The notes: generated by a model from the letters alone, not told the origin. Positions 34,263-47,211 are shown, counted from the first letter of the stretch. The stretch: DNA of 64,000 nt from Castor canadensis (GCF_047511655.1 NC_133394.1:60668501-60732500); one strand, 5' to 3'. A program made the numbers and translations.

Positions 34263-35334
34263 AATTTATATGAATAGTAATGAATATCAATGATATGAAA
34301 TAATGAATATTTTCAAATAAAATTCCAATATAGATATAATTCCCATTTAAATATTTTTATTTATAAACAATAGGTCTTTGGATTTTAATCTTCAGGATTA
34401 GAACAGGAAGATAAAAAGGGGGCAGAAAAAACTTATCATGCGTTCATGAAATAAATCTAAGATGGTACATCATTGACAGTTATAATCATTTCCAACATTT
34501 ACTATCAACATTTTCTAAATCATCTCAGTGGAAGTCAAGATCATAGATGCTGCTTACATGAGAAAGTTAAAATTCATTTACAAATATTCTGGTAGTTACA
34601 TCAAAGGGCACTGCACCCTTTGAATTCCTGCCATGCCTTGTATACTTTCACATTTTACAAAATAGTTCACATTGGCAAATATTCACTTGTGAAACGAATG
34701 TGAGTCAAGTCAATTTACCTTAGAGGTCCTCAGTAAACATGTCCAGGTCTCTTGCTGCAGGTGAGACCTGGGAAGCTCCAGCTCAGCTTGAGTCTAGTTT
34801 TGGAAAGATGTTTCCCATCTCTCCTACCCTCCCCTACTGCACCATAGAGAGTGTAAAATAATTCAATTCCTAAAGAATTAAAGTCATCTGAATAGAACAT
34901 ACTAACATTTTAGAGTAAAAATTATCTTCATGTAAACTGTTTAGTAGGAGAGAAATGATAAGACTAGGAAGGTGATGGCAAAGATGTATGTGTGTGTCTT
35001 CAATTAAAGTTCTTCTGGAGAAATCATGCTTTGCACATTTTTAATTGCAGGGCCATGAAACTGCAAAGACTCTAGGTGCTATGATGTACCCCTATTTCTA
35101 ATCAAATTTGGAATTCAACTCTTGCCTTCAAAGCAACCCTTTCCTCAGGAAGCTAAGCAGTCACTTGAGCTTTCTCATTGCACCATCCAGAGGATCAACG
35201 CATTTGAGTGTTTGAACATCTCACACTCCAGAGTACCCAGAGAGAACTAAAGCCACGTCAATACCTCAAGGAATATATTCTTAATCTTTAGAAACTTCCT
35301 GTACCAACATCCTCATAAAAGAACAAATAAAAAT
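34263..35334. other. Unassigned
   Basis: I see no gene or confident repeat. Confidence 0.35.
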
Positions 35335-35675
35335 TTCTTTGCATTACACAATGGATTACTATTCATGCATAAAGACAAAAGAAATCATGCTGTTTGCAAT
35401 AAAATGGATAGAACTGGAAATCATCATGATAAGTCATGTAAGCCAGACTCAGAAAGACAAATTGCATCTTTCCTCTTACAGGTAGAATCAAGATTTGAAA
35501 AAAAAAGACAGTAAAGGACAAGTGGAACTATTTGGGGTGATGATGGGGACCAGCAGGAGGGGGAGCAAGAGAGTGTAATGGGGAGTTAATATGATCAAAT
35601 ATATACATATATGAAAATATCATAAGGAGGTGCATTAGTGTATGTAATTAATATATGCCAATAAAAATTTAAAAG
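35335..35675 (+). mobile_element. L1 ORF2 end and 3' UTR fragment
   Basis: It shows 'acaatggattactattcatg', 'aaaatggatagaactggaaa' and 'taagccagactcagaaagac', the distal ORF2 coding end of L1, then a purine-rich 3' UTR and 'aataaaaatttaaaa' at the end. Confidence 0.8.
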
Positions 35676-38600
35676 TTCTTTGCAAAATAGCACACATTTT
35701 AAAAAAGAGCAAATCATTCTATTACCCTGTCCTGTAGAAACTATCAACAAAAAAACTAAGGAAAAATATTTAGGAAACTTCTTGTCTATCAGAAAAAAGG
35801 GAGCACAGAAGAAGGGTGCAAAAGTCTTTTTAAAAATGAGAAGATAACTTTGTCTTTGTGTTCCTAGAGATCAAACCCAAGGGTCCTACTTGGGCTATTT
35901 TCCCAACCCCTAAAACATAACATTTAAAAACACTGTTAACTTTAATGACAAGTGAAATGGAGTGTATTTTTTAAATCCACTTATGATTCACAGCATGTAC
36001 AATTGTTTAGATATACTACTAATATTTTACATTTTTATGCTTAGTTATTTTTGGACTTTTTATGTTTTTCCTACTGTAAGTAATTCTCTGAGTATATAAA
36101 CTTTTCATGTTTGTACAAGCAAGGAGATTAATTTGAGCTGGGCAGTTACTCTAAATTCCAAGTGGGAAGGAAATTGAACCCATATTCTAAGAGCCCCATG
36201 GATTTAGGAAAAACCGTGCTTCCCCACAACTCTTTAGAAACAGCAGCTGAAAGGTCTTAAAATTAAATGAAATAAAAGCACCTGTGTGTCATTTGCCACA
36301 GGTAAGCAACTGTCACTGTAGCTTTGCTTTTCTTAGGTAATAGAGTTGGTTACATAATGCTTTATAATTCCAAGTGCAGTACTGTTTGGTCTTCTGAAAT
36401 CTAAACTTCCAAGATTTAAGACAGTGATAAAAGGCAAATAGTAACTTGCCTAACATTTTAGTTTTTTAAGGGGGAGTATGTGCATTGTGATGAGAACATA
36501 CTAATAAGGAACTTTGATCATGTTTGACTCAAGTCAGTGCAGTGGTATGATGGGAGACAGAGAGGTGAGAACCCAAGCTTCCCATTTAGTGACCTTTGGG
36601 TTCCTTTAGTATATATAGGGTTAGGAAGCTCTGGGAAGAGCCAAAAATTGTTTATTTCACTTCATATATTATATAATTTGGTCCATTTTCCCTAGCCTCC
36701 AGTTTTATGAGAAGCCATTATAACATTCAGTAATTGTTATTAAATATGATAATGAGACTTGAAACAAGGATTGGTTTTCTGAGTCAGTTAATTCACATTA
36801 CTATGGCTGTCTCTACAAAAATCTCAAACAATGGAAATCTAGAGTCCCTTGTAGAAGCTGAGTGTTCTTTTATGAGGCTCAGCAATACAAACTAGGAGTG
36901 GAGATGCTTTTAAAGGACAGTTTTATGCAGCCCTAAAGGTCTGTCCCCAAAAGGAAGGATTCACTTTGAGCACTAGTCAGCACATTTCCTAGATCTCTGA
37001 GCAGAGTCTAGACCACCTGTATAAAGGAAATATTCCTTTGACACTACAGAAGTAGAACATGGCCAGAAACCTACATTATGCTATACAAGTCCATGTAAAT
37101 GTGACTTCTGCAAAATCTTTGAAGTTGTAAGTTTTTGCATCTAATTCATGGTAAGATCATTTAGTGTTGGGGAACAAACATTTACTTATGTGTCATAAAC
37201 ATTTCCATGTCATATGAACACAGCAGACATTGCTATTCAGTCTGTTTCAACAAAGCTCTTTGTAAGTCAACTCCAATAAACTAGAGTACTATGTAAATGA
37301 AATTCTAATGACCATCTCTGATCTAGTTCATTGGATTTGATATTGACATTGGCTGGCTGCCCTGGGATAGATTTAACAAAAATTTGCTGAGTATTCAATT
37401 CCAAAAATCGTGTGAGGGTTACATGGGGTCACTGTGAGGCATAAGATATGGTACGTACTCAAATGCAATTTTAATCTAAAATGAGGAACAAGAAGCAGAC
37501 TATCATTCAAAGGTGTTAAACAACAATTGTACAAGATGTCTAGATAGTGATTCTGGATGAGAGGAATAAACGGTTTAAAGAAACAAAGAGTAACAGTAAG
37601 AGAGCATGGCTAAGTTAGGAAGATTCAGAGTAGAAGAGGCAGGAGAATTGCTTGGAGGGTTCTTGGTTTAGTGCTGACTTATCCTGAAGAGCAAATGTTT
37701 ACTCTCTGCTCCATTTTCTGTGGCCTACTAGGTATGGACACTTCCCAACCCACAGTTATTGCCTGCAGTCAGAAGCAAGTTATAATGTTAAAGTCACAAG
37801 TGTTTTGATGATTCTGTAGGTTCTACTAATATCAGGGCATGTTTGGATTATTTGTAGATCTGTTTTTTTATGGAGAACAATCAGAAATTAAATTCACTTG
37901 CACATTGTTTTATATGACAAACACTAGGCATATTTATAATTTTAAGTTACATAGTAGACATAAAACTATACCTTTGTAAAATGTACAATATAATTAAATA
38001 TTTAGTGTATACCATTTGAATGTGTTTTTAAAAATGTATATGCATTACAGACTCTTACCATACACTTATGACTAAAAACTAATGGTTATTTATATAATTT
38101 ATAGAAAATGATTTTTGCTACAGGATTCTTTATGAAGTTACCTTCTAACACTTTTCTATAGTGTATTCTGCTTATACTAGTTATGTATTTTAAAACTTCA
38201 TGCAGCACAGGTAGTTTTATTTCAGTTATGTGTATTAAATTTACTGAAAATGGTAATGTGAACTTCTGTTAACTCAAGTTATCAGAAAGATGATAATTCT
38301 ATGGATTATAAAAATCAGTTTCTATATTTTTGTGAGTAACTTTTCATAACCATTATCTCCTGGAAAATAACTTAAAACTCATCTCATATTTTTCCAGAAA
38401 TGTGCAATCTCAAATTGTATATAACTGGAGGTAATTTTCCAAAGTGCTTACTTGAAAGGAAATTTCTCCCAATAAAAGCAAGCTTTCCCTCTGATTTAGT
38501 TTTAAAGTAGCTGAAAACACAAAGAACTAGATGATTTGGGAAGACATTTGGACATATTTTCTATTGGAAACTCAGAGCTTAGATATGGAACCAGTATTGC

Positions 38601-39129
38601 AGGTGGTCAGTCTATAGTACAAAGCTTATCAAGTTATCAATTTCTTTCTTGGTCAGATGGCAACATTGCCTGGCAGAATCTCAATTTTCACATTACAGAT
38701 GCATTTGTGTGTGTGTGTGTGTGTGGGTGTGTGCGTGGGTATGTAACTGATGAAGAACAAAGATCTTTTACTTTGGAAGATAAAAATTATTATATGTCAT
38801 ATAGGCCATATTTGTTAGTATACTACTAACAAATCTTGAAGTTGGAATGAGAACAATATTTAGCAAAAAACAAAACGAGGTAGTTGTTTTACTTAAAACT
38901 GTGATCTAAATTTTCCTATGAAAAACCAAAATAAAATAACAGATGAAGATTGAATTGATTGGCTAGAAAACTTGAAATTCAAATATAATTATTTACTCAT
39001 CATAAATTGGAGAAATGTATTCTTTGTTAGTGGAAGATCATTTAGAATTTTAAAATGATATTAACTTTCAGCTTTTTATTTATATGAATTTTAAATATTC
39101 CCTTTTATAAGCTCTGGTTCTCTGTCTTT
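35676..39129. other. Largely non-repetitive sequence; GT microsatellite
   Basis: No gene assigned. A GT tract lies at 38,706-38,736. The 97-codon frame over it (38,536-38,829) includes the tract and is not credible. Short blocks may be very old repeats that I cannot name. Confidence 0.4.
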
Positions 39130-39785
39130 TTAAAAAACATAATTTTTTCAGCTGCAGCTCATCTCCACTGAGAAAAAAATGAAAGCCTTTCAAGGAGTTG
39201 GGAGCTACAGAGCAGCACGAGAATTAGTGTTGTTCTGTGATGCTGTGAAGCCTCCAGAAAGTCTCCATGGCAAGACACCTGGTTTTTCTTTTAAAAATTA
39301 TCCTATCATCTGACAAATCACAGCCATTGACCATGAGAACAATCAGAAACAAAGGATTCTTTTTCTATTTCTTATGACCCAGGATATGGTGAGTAAGCAC
39401 ACAGATTTCCAGTCTAACTTCTGATGGAACTTGTCCCATGGAACAACACATTTGTTGAAGAAATGATTTGGAGCTTGCCTGGAGCTGGATGTGAGCAAAC
39501 CATCCATCTCTACTGGAGATGCAACAGCCACACATTTGGCAGTGAAATCCCAGTCAACTGACAGGGCAGATAACTGACCGAGCTGCAGAAGGCCATCTGG
39601 TGCCTGATTAAGTATCAGGTTGATGAACTGAGATCACAATTAAGCTTGTACTTAACAGCTCCTTGCCTGAAGTCGTAATAACAATGGCTTTGTGACAACA
39701 TCCTCCTTTTTTCTCTGTCATTATCCTCACAAAGAGATTTAGCAATGTCACAGTTGTCATTACTAGGAAAATTAATCAGTCCTCT
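39130..39785. other. Balanced-composition, repeat-free stretch; possible conserved non-coding element
   Basis: It is less AT-rich than its neighbours, without a low-complexity tract or recognisable repeat. It holds TAAT-type homeodomain cores and a SOX-like AACAATGG near 39,681-39,688. I cannot test conservation from one sequence; this is a candidate only. Confidence 0.3.
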
Positions 39786-40237
39786 CTTTAATAAAAGCCT
39801 TCCCTCTAGTGTTCATATTAAATTATTTATGTTTACCATCTTTAAATGTTAATTCAATTGTTAATTCAATTCACTTTTGGAAAAATCACTGTATAAATCC
39901 TCAAGTACAAACAAATAACTCAGACCAATTACATATTGCAGGGCAATCACTTCATTTACATATGTCTATTCAAAACTTAATCCAAATTAGGGCTCTTAAT
40001 AGTCTCTCATCTACACAAAAATTTTGCAAGAAGCTTTTTAAGGTCTCAAAAACAACAACTCCATTCCTCTCATTGTTCAGGTACAACACTTGAGTCACCA
40101 TTGATTTCTCTTGCATCCTTATGCCTTACACTGATTTAATTAACAAATCTTGATGCCCTTATGTAAAATATATGTTTTGAATCTAGCCACCCCTCACCAT
40201 TTACTCAGCCACCAGTCTGGCTCAGTTCCTAATCTGT
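39786..40237. other. Unassigned, AT-rich
   Basis: No gene or confident repeat. The 94-codon open frame at 39,809-40,093 has no recognisable domain. Confidence 0.35.
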
Positions 40238-40625
40238 TTCTTGTTAGGCTACATGAGGGTTAATCTCAACTGCTAGCTAGATTGTATTGAAAAGCAGATT
40301 AGTAAAGCACACTCTGGGCATGTCTTTGAGGGGGGTTTCAGAGAGGATTACCAAAGTGGGGAAGACATCCCCAATATCCCATAGGCTGAGGGCCTGAGTT
40401 GAATAAAAAGGGGAAAAGGAGGAAGCCAGGGAGTGAAGGCATTCTTATTCTCTCTCTCTCTGTCTCTCTCTCTCTCTTTCTTTCTCTCCCTCTCTCTCTG
40501 TTCCTGCCCTTCCTGCTATGATGGATTGAAACCTCTGAAAGTGTGAGCCAAAATAATTCCTCCCTTTATGTTGTTCTGCCAGGTATTTTAGTCATAGCTA
40601 CAGAAAGCTGAGCAGCACAGTACTA
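40238..40625 (+). mobile_element. Dispersed rodent repeat (URR1/MaLR-like, class uncertain)
   Basis: It reads 'gttaatctcaactgctagct', 'agtaaagcacactctgggca', 'gaataaaaaggggaaaagga', then a TC tract, 'gtgagccaaaataattcctc' and 'caggtattttagtcatagct'. This phrase order is common in rodent genomes. I recall it as URR1-type or MaLR-related but cannot settle the class. Confidence 0.55.
40451..40500. repeat. TC-rich microsatellite
   Basis: A CT/TC tract with TTTC interruptions, grown inside the repeat at 40,238-40,625. Confidence 0.9.
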
Positions 40626-40654
40626 GAATAGCTTGTACAAGGATTACTGGGTGT

Positions 40655-40842
40655 GAGGCTGACCGTGGATCAAGTGATAGAGAACCTGCTGAGCAAGCTC
40701 TAGGCCCTATGTTCAACTCCCAGTACTATCACTCAGGAGGTGGAGGCAGGACAATTGTGAGTTTGAGGACAATCAGAGCCACACAGCGAGTTACAGGCCA
40801 GCATGGGCTACATAGTGATACCCTGTCTCAAAAAGTAAAAAT
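40655..40842 (+). mobile_element. SINE pair in ID-then-B1 order
   Basis: The first part (40,655-40,730) is tRNA-like ('gtggatcaagtgatagagaa', later 'gttcaactcccagtac'). The second (40,731-40,842) is B1-like ('tcactcaggaggtggaggca', 'gggctacatagtgataccct', 'gtctcaaaaa'). This is the reverse of the B1-ID order at 22,530 and 52,810; it may be a separate family or two adjacent insertions. Confidence 0.65.
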
Positions 40843-41577
40843 TGCTATATAATTTATATGTACACTTTTAAGTGTGAAAGCTGTGTTAGCATCAATTGTT
40901 TCTCAGTGGCTAAGAGAGTGACTGATTTATGTCACCTAGGCCTACCACATGAACCATACTTGGAGCAGTGGTCAGAAATTGTCTGGAAATTATGTGACAT
41001 ACTTTAATAATGACACTAAAAGCAATTAACAGTTTATAATGATGAAGATATTGTTGAGTTGGTAATGGACCATAATTTTAGTCTCATTTTTACAAAGTGG
41101 GTGGAACAATGCCCTCAATTACTAATATAACATTTAAAAAAATCACCAATAGTCAAACTTTTAGTCTCCCCAATGACATCATTGTTACTAAGAGAACCTT
41201 TTACTATAAAAATTTTAATACATGAAAACTTTGATTTTTTCTAAAATCATAGGTGCTCAAATGGCATGTTAGCTTTCATTGCTTAAAAGGTGACCATTCA
41301 GTCATTCAACAAATATATGTTGGACTTTTTCAAATGCCAGACACTCTTCTAAAGACTTGAAAAACAGTGGATCTCTTGGGAGGTTGCCTTCTGTAGAAAG
41401 AGAGAACTCAGAAAAAAACAAAACAATAAATCATATAGAATGTTAAGATTGTAAGTTGTATGGAAATAATACAGCAGATAAAGGATGCAAGAGTTTGGAT
41501 TTGGCTTCTGTTTTTAACAGATTAAATGTCACTGTAAAAAGAGCCTTTGAACAGACTTGAAGGAGTTGAGGAAGCCA
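40843..41577. other. Unassigned; possible L2/MIR fragment
   Basis: About 41,295-41,440 ('cattcaacaaatatatgttg', 'gccagacactcttctaaaga') resembles the common L2/MIR 'ttcaacaaatatttattgag..gccaggcactgttcta' phrase. The remainder is unassigned. Confidence 0.4.
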
Positions 41578-41590
41578 GCCATATTGACTT
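41578..41590. repeat. Target-site duplication of L1-3, left copy
   Basis: GCCATATTGACTT, a perfect 13-base match to 48,426-48,438. Confidence 0.95.
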
Positions 41591-41654
41591 TTTTTTTCTT
41601 TTCATAATTTTCTCCTTTATTTGTTGGATATTTTATTTTATTATTATTTTTTTT
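41591..41654 (-). repeat. Two-part A-tail of L1-3 with embedded non-A segment
   Basis: Between the duplication and the L1 3' end lie a T-run, then about 32 bases of ordinary sequence (41,599-41,630), then a second T-rich run. On the L1 strand the embedded segment contains AATAAA. It differs from the embedded segment of L1-1, which points to separate short 3' transductions. Confidence 0.65.
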
Positions 41655-41701
41655 CATTTTTCTTTTATTATTCATATGTGCATACAAGGCTTGGTTCATT
41701 T

Positions 41702-41760
41702 CTCCCCCCTGCCCCCACCCCCTCCCTTACCACCCACTCCACCCCCTCCCGCTCCCCCCC
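41702..41760 (-). promoter_or_regulatory. G-rich tract in L1-3 3' UTR
   Basis: Same G-run tract (sense strand) as in L1-1 and L1-2, a G-quadruplex candidate. Confidence 0.65.
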
Positions 41761-42138
41761 TCAATACCCAGCAGAAACTATTTTGCCCTTATCTCTAATT
41801 TTGTTGTAGAGAGAGTATAAGCAATAATAGGAAGGAACAAGGGGTTTTGCTGGTTGAGATAAGGATAGCTATACAGGGCATTGACTCACATTGATTTCCT
41901 GTGCGTGGGTGTTACCTTCTAGGTTAATTCTTTTTGATCTAACCTTTTCTCTAGTTCCTGGTCCCCTTTTCCTATTGGCCTCAGTTGCTTTAAGTTATCT
42001 GCTTTAGTTTCTCTGCATTAAGGGCAACAAATGCTAGCTAGTTTTTTAGGTGTCTTACCTATCCTCACCCCTCCCTTGTGTGCTCTCGCTTTTATCATGT
42101 GCTCATAGTCCAATCCCCTTGTTGTGTTTGCCCTTGAT

Positions 42139-45100
42139 CTAATGTCCACATATGAGGGAGAACATACGATTTTTGGTCTTTTGAGCCAGGCTAACCTCAC
42201 TCAGAATGATGTTCTCCAATTCCATCCATTTACCAGCGAATGATAACATTTCGTTCTTCTTCATGGCTGCATAAAATTCCATTGTGTATAGATACCACAT
42301 TTTCTTAATCCATTCGTCAGTGCTGGGACATCTTGGCTGTTTCCATAACTTGGCTATTGTGAATAGTGCCGCAATAAACATGGATGTGCAGGTGCCTCTG
42401 GAGTAACAGTCTTCTGGGTATATCCCCAAGAGTGGAATTGCTGGATCAAATGGGAGATCGATGTCCAGCTTTTTAAGTAGCCTCCAAATTTTTTTCCAGA
42501 GTGGTTGTACTAGTCTACATTCCCACCAACAGTGTAAAAGGGTTCCTTTTTTCCCCGCATCCTCGCCAACACCTGTTGTTGGTGGTGTTGCTGATGATGG
42601 CTATTCTAACAGGGGTGAGGTGGAATCTTAGTGTGGTTTTAATTTGCATTTCCTTTATTGCTAGAGATGGTGAGCATTTTTTCATGTGTTTTCTGGCCAT
42701 TTGAATTTCTTCTTTTGAGAAAGTTCTGTTTAGTTCACTTGCCCATTTCTTTATTGGTTCATTAGTTTTGGGAGAATTTAGTTTTTTAAGTTCCCTGTAT
42801 ATTCTGGTTATCAGTCCTTTGTCTGATGTATAATTGGCAAATATTTTCTCCCACTCTGTGGGTGTTCTCTTCAGTTTAGAGACCATTTCTTTTGATGAAC
42901 AGAAGCTTTTTACTTTTATGAGGTCCCATTTATCTATGCTATCTCTTAGTTGCTGTGCTGCTGGGGTTTCATTGAGAAAGTTCTTACCTATACCTACTAA
43001 CTCCAGAGTATTTCCTACTCTTTCTTGTATCAACTTAAGAGTTTGGGGTCTGATATTAAGATCCTTGATGCATTTTGAGTTAATCTTGGTATAGGGTGAT
43101 ATACATGGATCTAGTTTCAGTTTTTTGCAGACTGCTAACCAGTTTTCCCAGCAGTTTTTGTTGAAGAGGCTGCTATTTCTCCATCGTATATTTTTAGCTC
43201 CTTTGTCAAAGATAAGTTGCTCATAGTTGTGTGGCTTCATATCTGGATCCTCTATTCTGTTCCACTGGTCTTCATGTCTGTTTTTGTGCCAGTACCATGT
43301 TGTTTTTATTGTTATTGCTTTGTAATATAGTTTGAAGTCAGGTATTGTGATACCTCCTGCATTGTTCTTTTGACTGAGTATTGCCTTGGCTATTCGTGGC
43401 CTCTTGTGTTTCCATATAAATTTCACAGTAGATTTTTCAATCTCTTTAATGAATGTCATTGGAATTTTGATGGGAATTGCATTAAACATGTAGATTACTT
43501 TGGGGAGTATCGACATTTTTACTATGTTGATTCTACCAATCCATGAGCATGGGAGATCTCTCCACTTTCTATAGTCTTCCTCAACCTCTTTCTTCAGAAG
43601 TGTATAGTTTTCCTTGTAGAGGTCTTTCACATCTTTTGTTAGGTTTACACCTAGGTATTTGATTTTTTTTGAGGCTATTGTAAATGGAATTGTTTTCATA
43701 CATTCTTTTTCCGTTTGCTCATTGTTAGTGTATAGAAATGCTAATGATTTTTCTATGTTGATTTTATATCCTGCTACTTTGCTATAGCTATTGATGATGT
43801 CTAGAAGCTTCTGAGTAGAGTTTTTTGGGTCTTTAAGGTATAGGATCATGTCGTCTGCAAATAGGGATATTTTGACAGTTTCTTTACCTATTTGTATTCC
43901 TTTTATTCCTTCTTCTTGCCTAATTGCTCTGGCTAGGAATTCCAGTACTATGTTGAATAGGAGTGGAGATAGTGGGCATCCTTGTCTGGTTCCTGATTTT
44001 AGAGGGAACGGTTTTAATTTTTCTCCATTAAGTATAATGCTGGCTGTAGGTTTGTCATATATAGCTTTTATAATGTTGAGGAACTTTCCTTCTATTCCTA
44101 GTTTTCTTAGAGCTTTTATCATGAAATGATGTTGGATCTTATCAAAGGCTTTTTCTGCATCTATTGAGATGATCAAGTGGTTTTTGTCTTTGCTTTTGTT
44201 AATGTGGTTTATTACGTTTATTGATTTTCATATGTTGAACCAACACTGCATTCCTGGGATGAAGCCTACCTGGTCGTGGTGGATAATCTTTTTGATGTGT
44301 TGCTGAATTCGATTTGCCATCATTTTGTTGAGGATTTTTGCATCAATGTTCATTAAGGAGATTGGCCTATAGTTCTCCTTTTTGGAGGTGTCTTTGCCTG
44401 GTTTTGGGATAAGTGTAATACTGGCTTCATAAAATGTGTTTGGCAGTTTTCCTTCCCTTTCTATTTCATGGAACAGTTTAAGGAGGGTTGGTATCAGTTC
44501 TTCTTTAAAGGTCTGATAGAATTCAGCAGAGAATCCATCAGGTCCTGGACTTTTCTTTTTGGGGAGACTCTTGATTGCTGCTTCAATTTCATTTTGTGTT
44601 ATAGGTCTATTCAGGTGATTAATTTCCTCTTGGTTCAGTTTTGGATGATCATATGTATCTAGAAATCTGTCCATTTCTTTTAGATTTTCAAATTTATTTG
44701 AATATAGGTTCTCAAAATAGTCTCTGATGATTTCCTGGACTTCCATGGTGTTTGTTGTTATCTCCCCTTTTGCATTCCTGATTCTACTAATTTGGGTTTT
44801 TTCTCTCCTCATTTTAGTCAGGTTTGCCAGGGGTCTATCGATCTTGTTTATTTTTTCAAAGAACCAACTTTTTGTTTCATTAATTCTTTGTATGGTATTT
44901 TTGGTTTCTATTTCGTTGATTTCAGCTCTTATTTTTATTATTTCTCTCCTTCTATTTGTTTTGGGATTTGCTTGTTCTTGTTTTTCTAGGAGTTTGAGAT
45001 GTATCATTAGGTCATTGATTTGGGATCTTTCAATCTTTTTAATATATGCACTCATGGCTATAAACTTTCCTCTCAAGACTGCCTTAGCTGTGTCCCATAG

Positions 45101-45958
45101 GTTCTGGTAGGTTGTGTTTTCATTTTCATTGACTTCTAAGAACTTTTTAATTTCCTCTTTTATTGCATCGATGATCCATTCTTCATTAAGTAATGAGTTA
45201 TTTAGTTTCGAGCTGTTTGCATGTTTTTTGTCTTTGCTTTTGTTGTTGAGTTCTACTTTTACTGCATTGTGGTCAGATAGTATGCATGGTATTATTTCTA
45301 TTTTCTTATATTTGCTGAGGCTTGCTTTGTGCCCTAGGATATGATCTATTTTGGAGAAGGTTCCATGGGCTGCTGAGAAGAATGTATATTGTGTAGAGGT
45401 TGGATGAAATGTTCTGTAGACATCTACTAGGTCCACTTGATCTATTGCATATTTTAGATCTTGGATTTCTTTATTGAGTTTTTGTTTGGATGACCTATCT
45501 ATTGATGATAATGGAGTGTTAAAGTCTCCCACAACCACTGTGTTGGCGTTTATATATGCTTTTAGGTCTTTCAGGGTATGTTTGATGAAATTGGGTGCGT
45601 TGACATTGGGTGCGTACAGATTGATGATTATTATTTCCTTTTGGTCTATTTCCCCTTTTATTGGTATGGAATGTCCTTCTTTATCTCGTTTGATCAATGT
45701 AGGTTTGAAGTCTACTTTGTCAGAGATAAGTATTGCTACTCCTGCTTGTTTTCGGGGGCCATTGGCTTGGTAAATCTTCTTCCAGCCTTTCATCCTAAGC
45801 ATATGCTTATTTCTGTCGGTGAGATGAGTCTCCTGTAAGCAACAAATTGTTGGATCTTCTTTTTTAATCCATTTTGTCAAACGGTGTCTTTTGATGGGTG
45901 AATTAAGTCCATTAACATTAAGTGTTAGTACTGATAGGTATGTGGTGATTCCTGCCAT
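42139..45958 (-). pseudogene. L1-3 ORF2, disabled
   Basis: It starts at the ATG 45,956-45,958 (MAGITTYL). All endonuclease residues are present (N14, E43, D145, N147, D205, H230), as is the RT box FADDMILYL in the second open part (42,515-44,176). A TGA at 44,228-44,230 ends the first part after 576 residues, at the same codon as in L1-1; the flanking Gly-to-Cys change (GMQCWFNI) is shared as well. One extra T in the run 42,547-42,552 shifts the frame just at the C-terminal Cys/His cluster; the last 96 codons (42,139-42,429) are in another frame. As it stands the protein would be endonuclease plus linker only. Confidence 0.93.
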
Positions 45959-46008
45959 TTAGTTATCTTAGTTGTTTGAAGGTTTGATTGTGTGTACCTA
46001 ACTTGATG

Positions 46009-47211
46009 TTACTCTCTACTGTCTTGCTTTTTCTTATCCTGTGGTTTGGTGCTGCCTGCCTTTTCATGGTTAAGTTGGGTGTCACTTTCTGTGTGCAGGA
46101 TCCCTTGCAGAATCTTTTGTAATGGTGGCTTTGTGGTCACATATTGTTTTAGTTTCTGCTTATCATGGAAGACTTTTATTGCTCCATCTATTTTGAATGA
46201 TAGCTTTGCTGGCTAGAGTATCCTGGGGTTGAAGTTATTTTCATTCAGTGCCCGGAAGATCTCACCCCACGCTCTTCTTGCTTTTAATGTTTCTGTTGAG
46301 AAGTCTGCTGTGATTTTGATGGGTTTACCTTTGTATGTTACTTGTTTTTTCTCTCTTGCAGCCTTCAATATTCTTTCCTTAGTTTCTGAACTTGTTGTTT
46401 TAATGATGATATGTCGTGGAGTAGTTCTATTTTGATCTGGTCTGTTTGGTGTCCTGGAAGCCTCTTGCATGTGTATGGGAATATCTTTCTCTAGATTTGG
46501 GAAATTTTCCGTTATTATTTTGTTGAATATATTACGCATTCCCTTCACTTGCACCTCTTCTCCTTCTTCGATGCCCATGATTCTCAAGTTTGGTCTTTTG
46601 ATGGAGTCGGTGAGTTCTTGCATTTTCTTTTCACAGGTCTTGAGTTGTTTAATTAATAGTTCTTCAGTTTTTCCTTTAATTACCATTTCATCTTCAAGTT
46701 CTGAGATTCTGTCTTCTGTTTGTTCTATTCTGCTGGATTGGCCTTCCGTTTTGTTTTGCAGTTCTGTTTCGTTCTTTTTTCTGAGGTTTTCCATATCCTG
46801 GCTGTTTTCTTCTTTATTGTTGTCTATTTTTGTCCTGAGTTCATTTATCCATTTATTCATTGTGTTCTCTCTTTCACTTTGGTGTTTATACAGTGCTTCT
46901 ATGGTTTCCTTTATTTCTTCTTTTGCTTTTTCAAATTCTCTATTTTTATTGTCTTGGAATTTCTTGAGTGTCTCCTGTACATTTTGGTTGACCCTATCCA
47001 GTATCATCTCTATAAAATTCTCATTGAGTACTTGTAGTATGTCTTCTTTTAAATTATTCTTGTAGGCTTCATTGGGTCCTTTGGCATAGTTTATCTTCAT
47101 TTTGTTGGAGTCTGGCTCTGAGTTTCTGTTCTCTTCATTCCCCTCTGGTTCCTGTACTAATTTTTTGCTGTGGGGAATCTGGTTTCCTTGTTTTTTCTGT
47201 CTTCCTGTCAT
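46009..47211 (-). pseudogene. L1-3 ORF1, open but with shared premature stop
   Basis: From the ATG at 47,209-47,211 (MTGRQKKQ) the frame is open for 332 residues: basic N terminus, long coiled coil, RRM-like core (RPNLRIMGIEEGEEV) and the start of the C-terminal domain (ITADFSTETLKARRAWGEIF). TAG at 46,213-46,215 follows NPRIL. Beyond it the normal C-terminal domain (PAKLSFKIDG, VTTKP) continues in frame to a TAA at 46,009. So about 68 residues of the RNA-binding C-terminal domain would be lost without readthrough. Unlike L1-1 there is no frameshift, so this is the best ORF1 in the window. The open frame extends 60 codons upstream, but that part is not protein-like. Confidence 0.9.
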
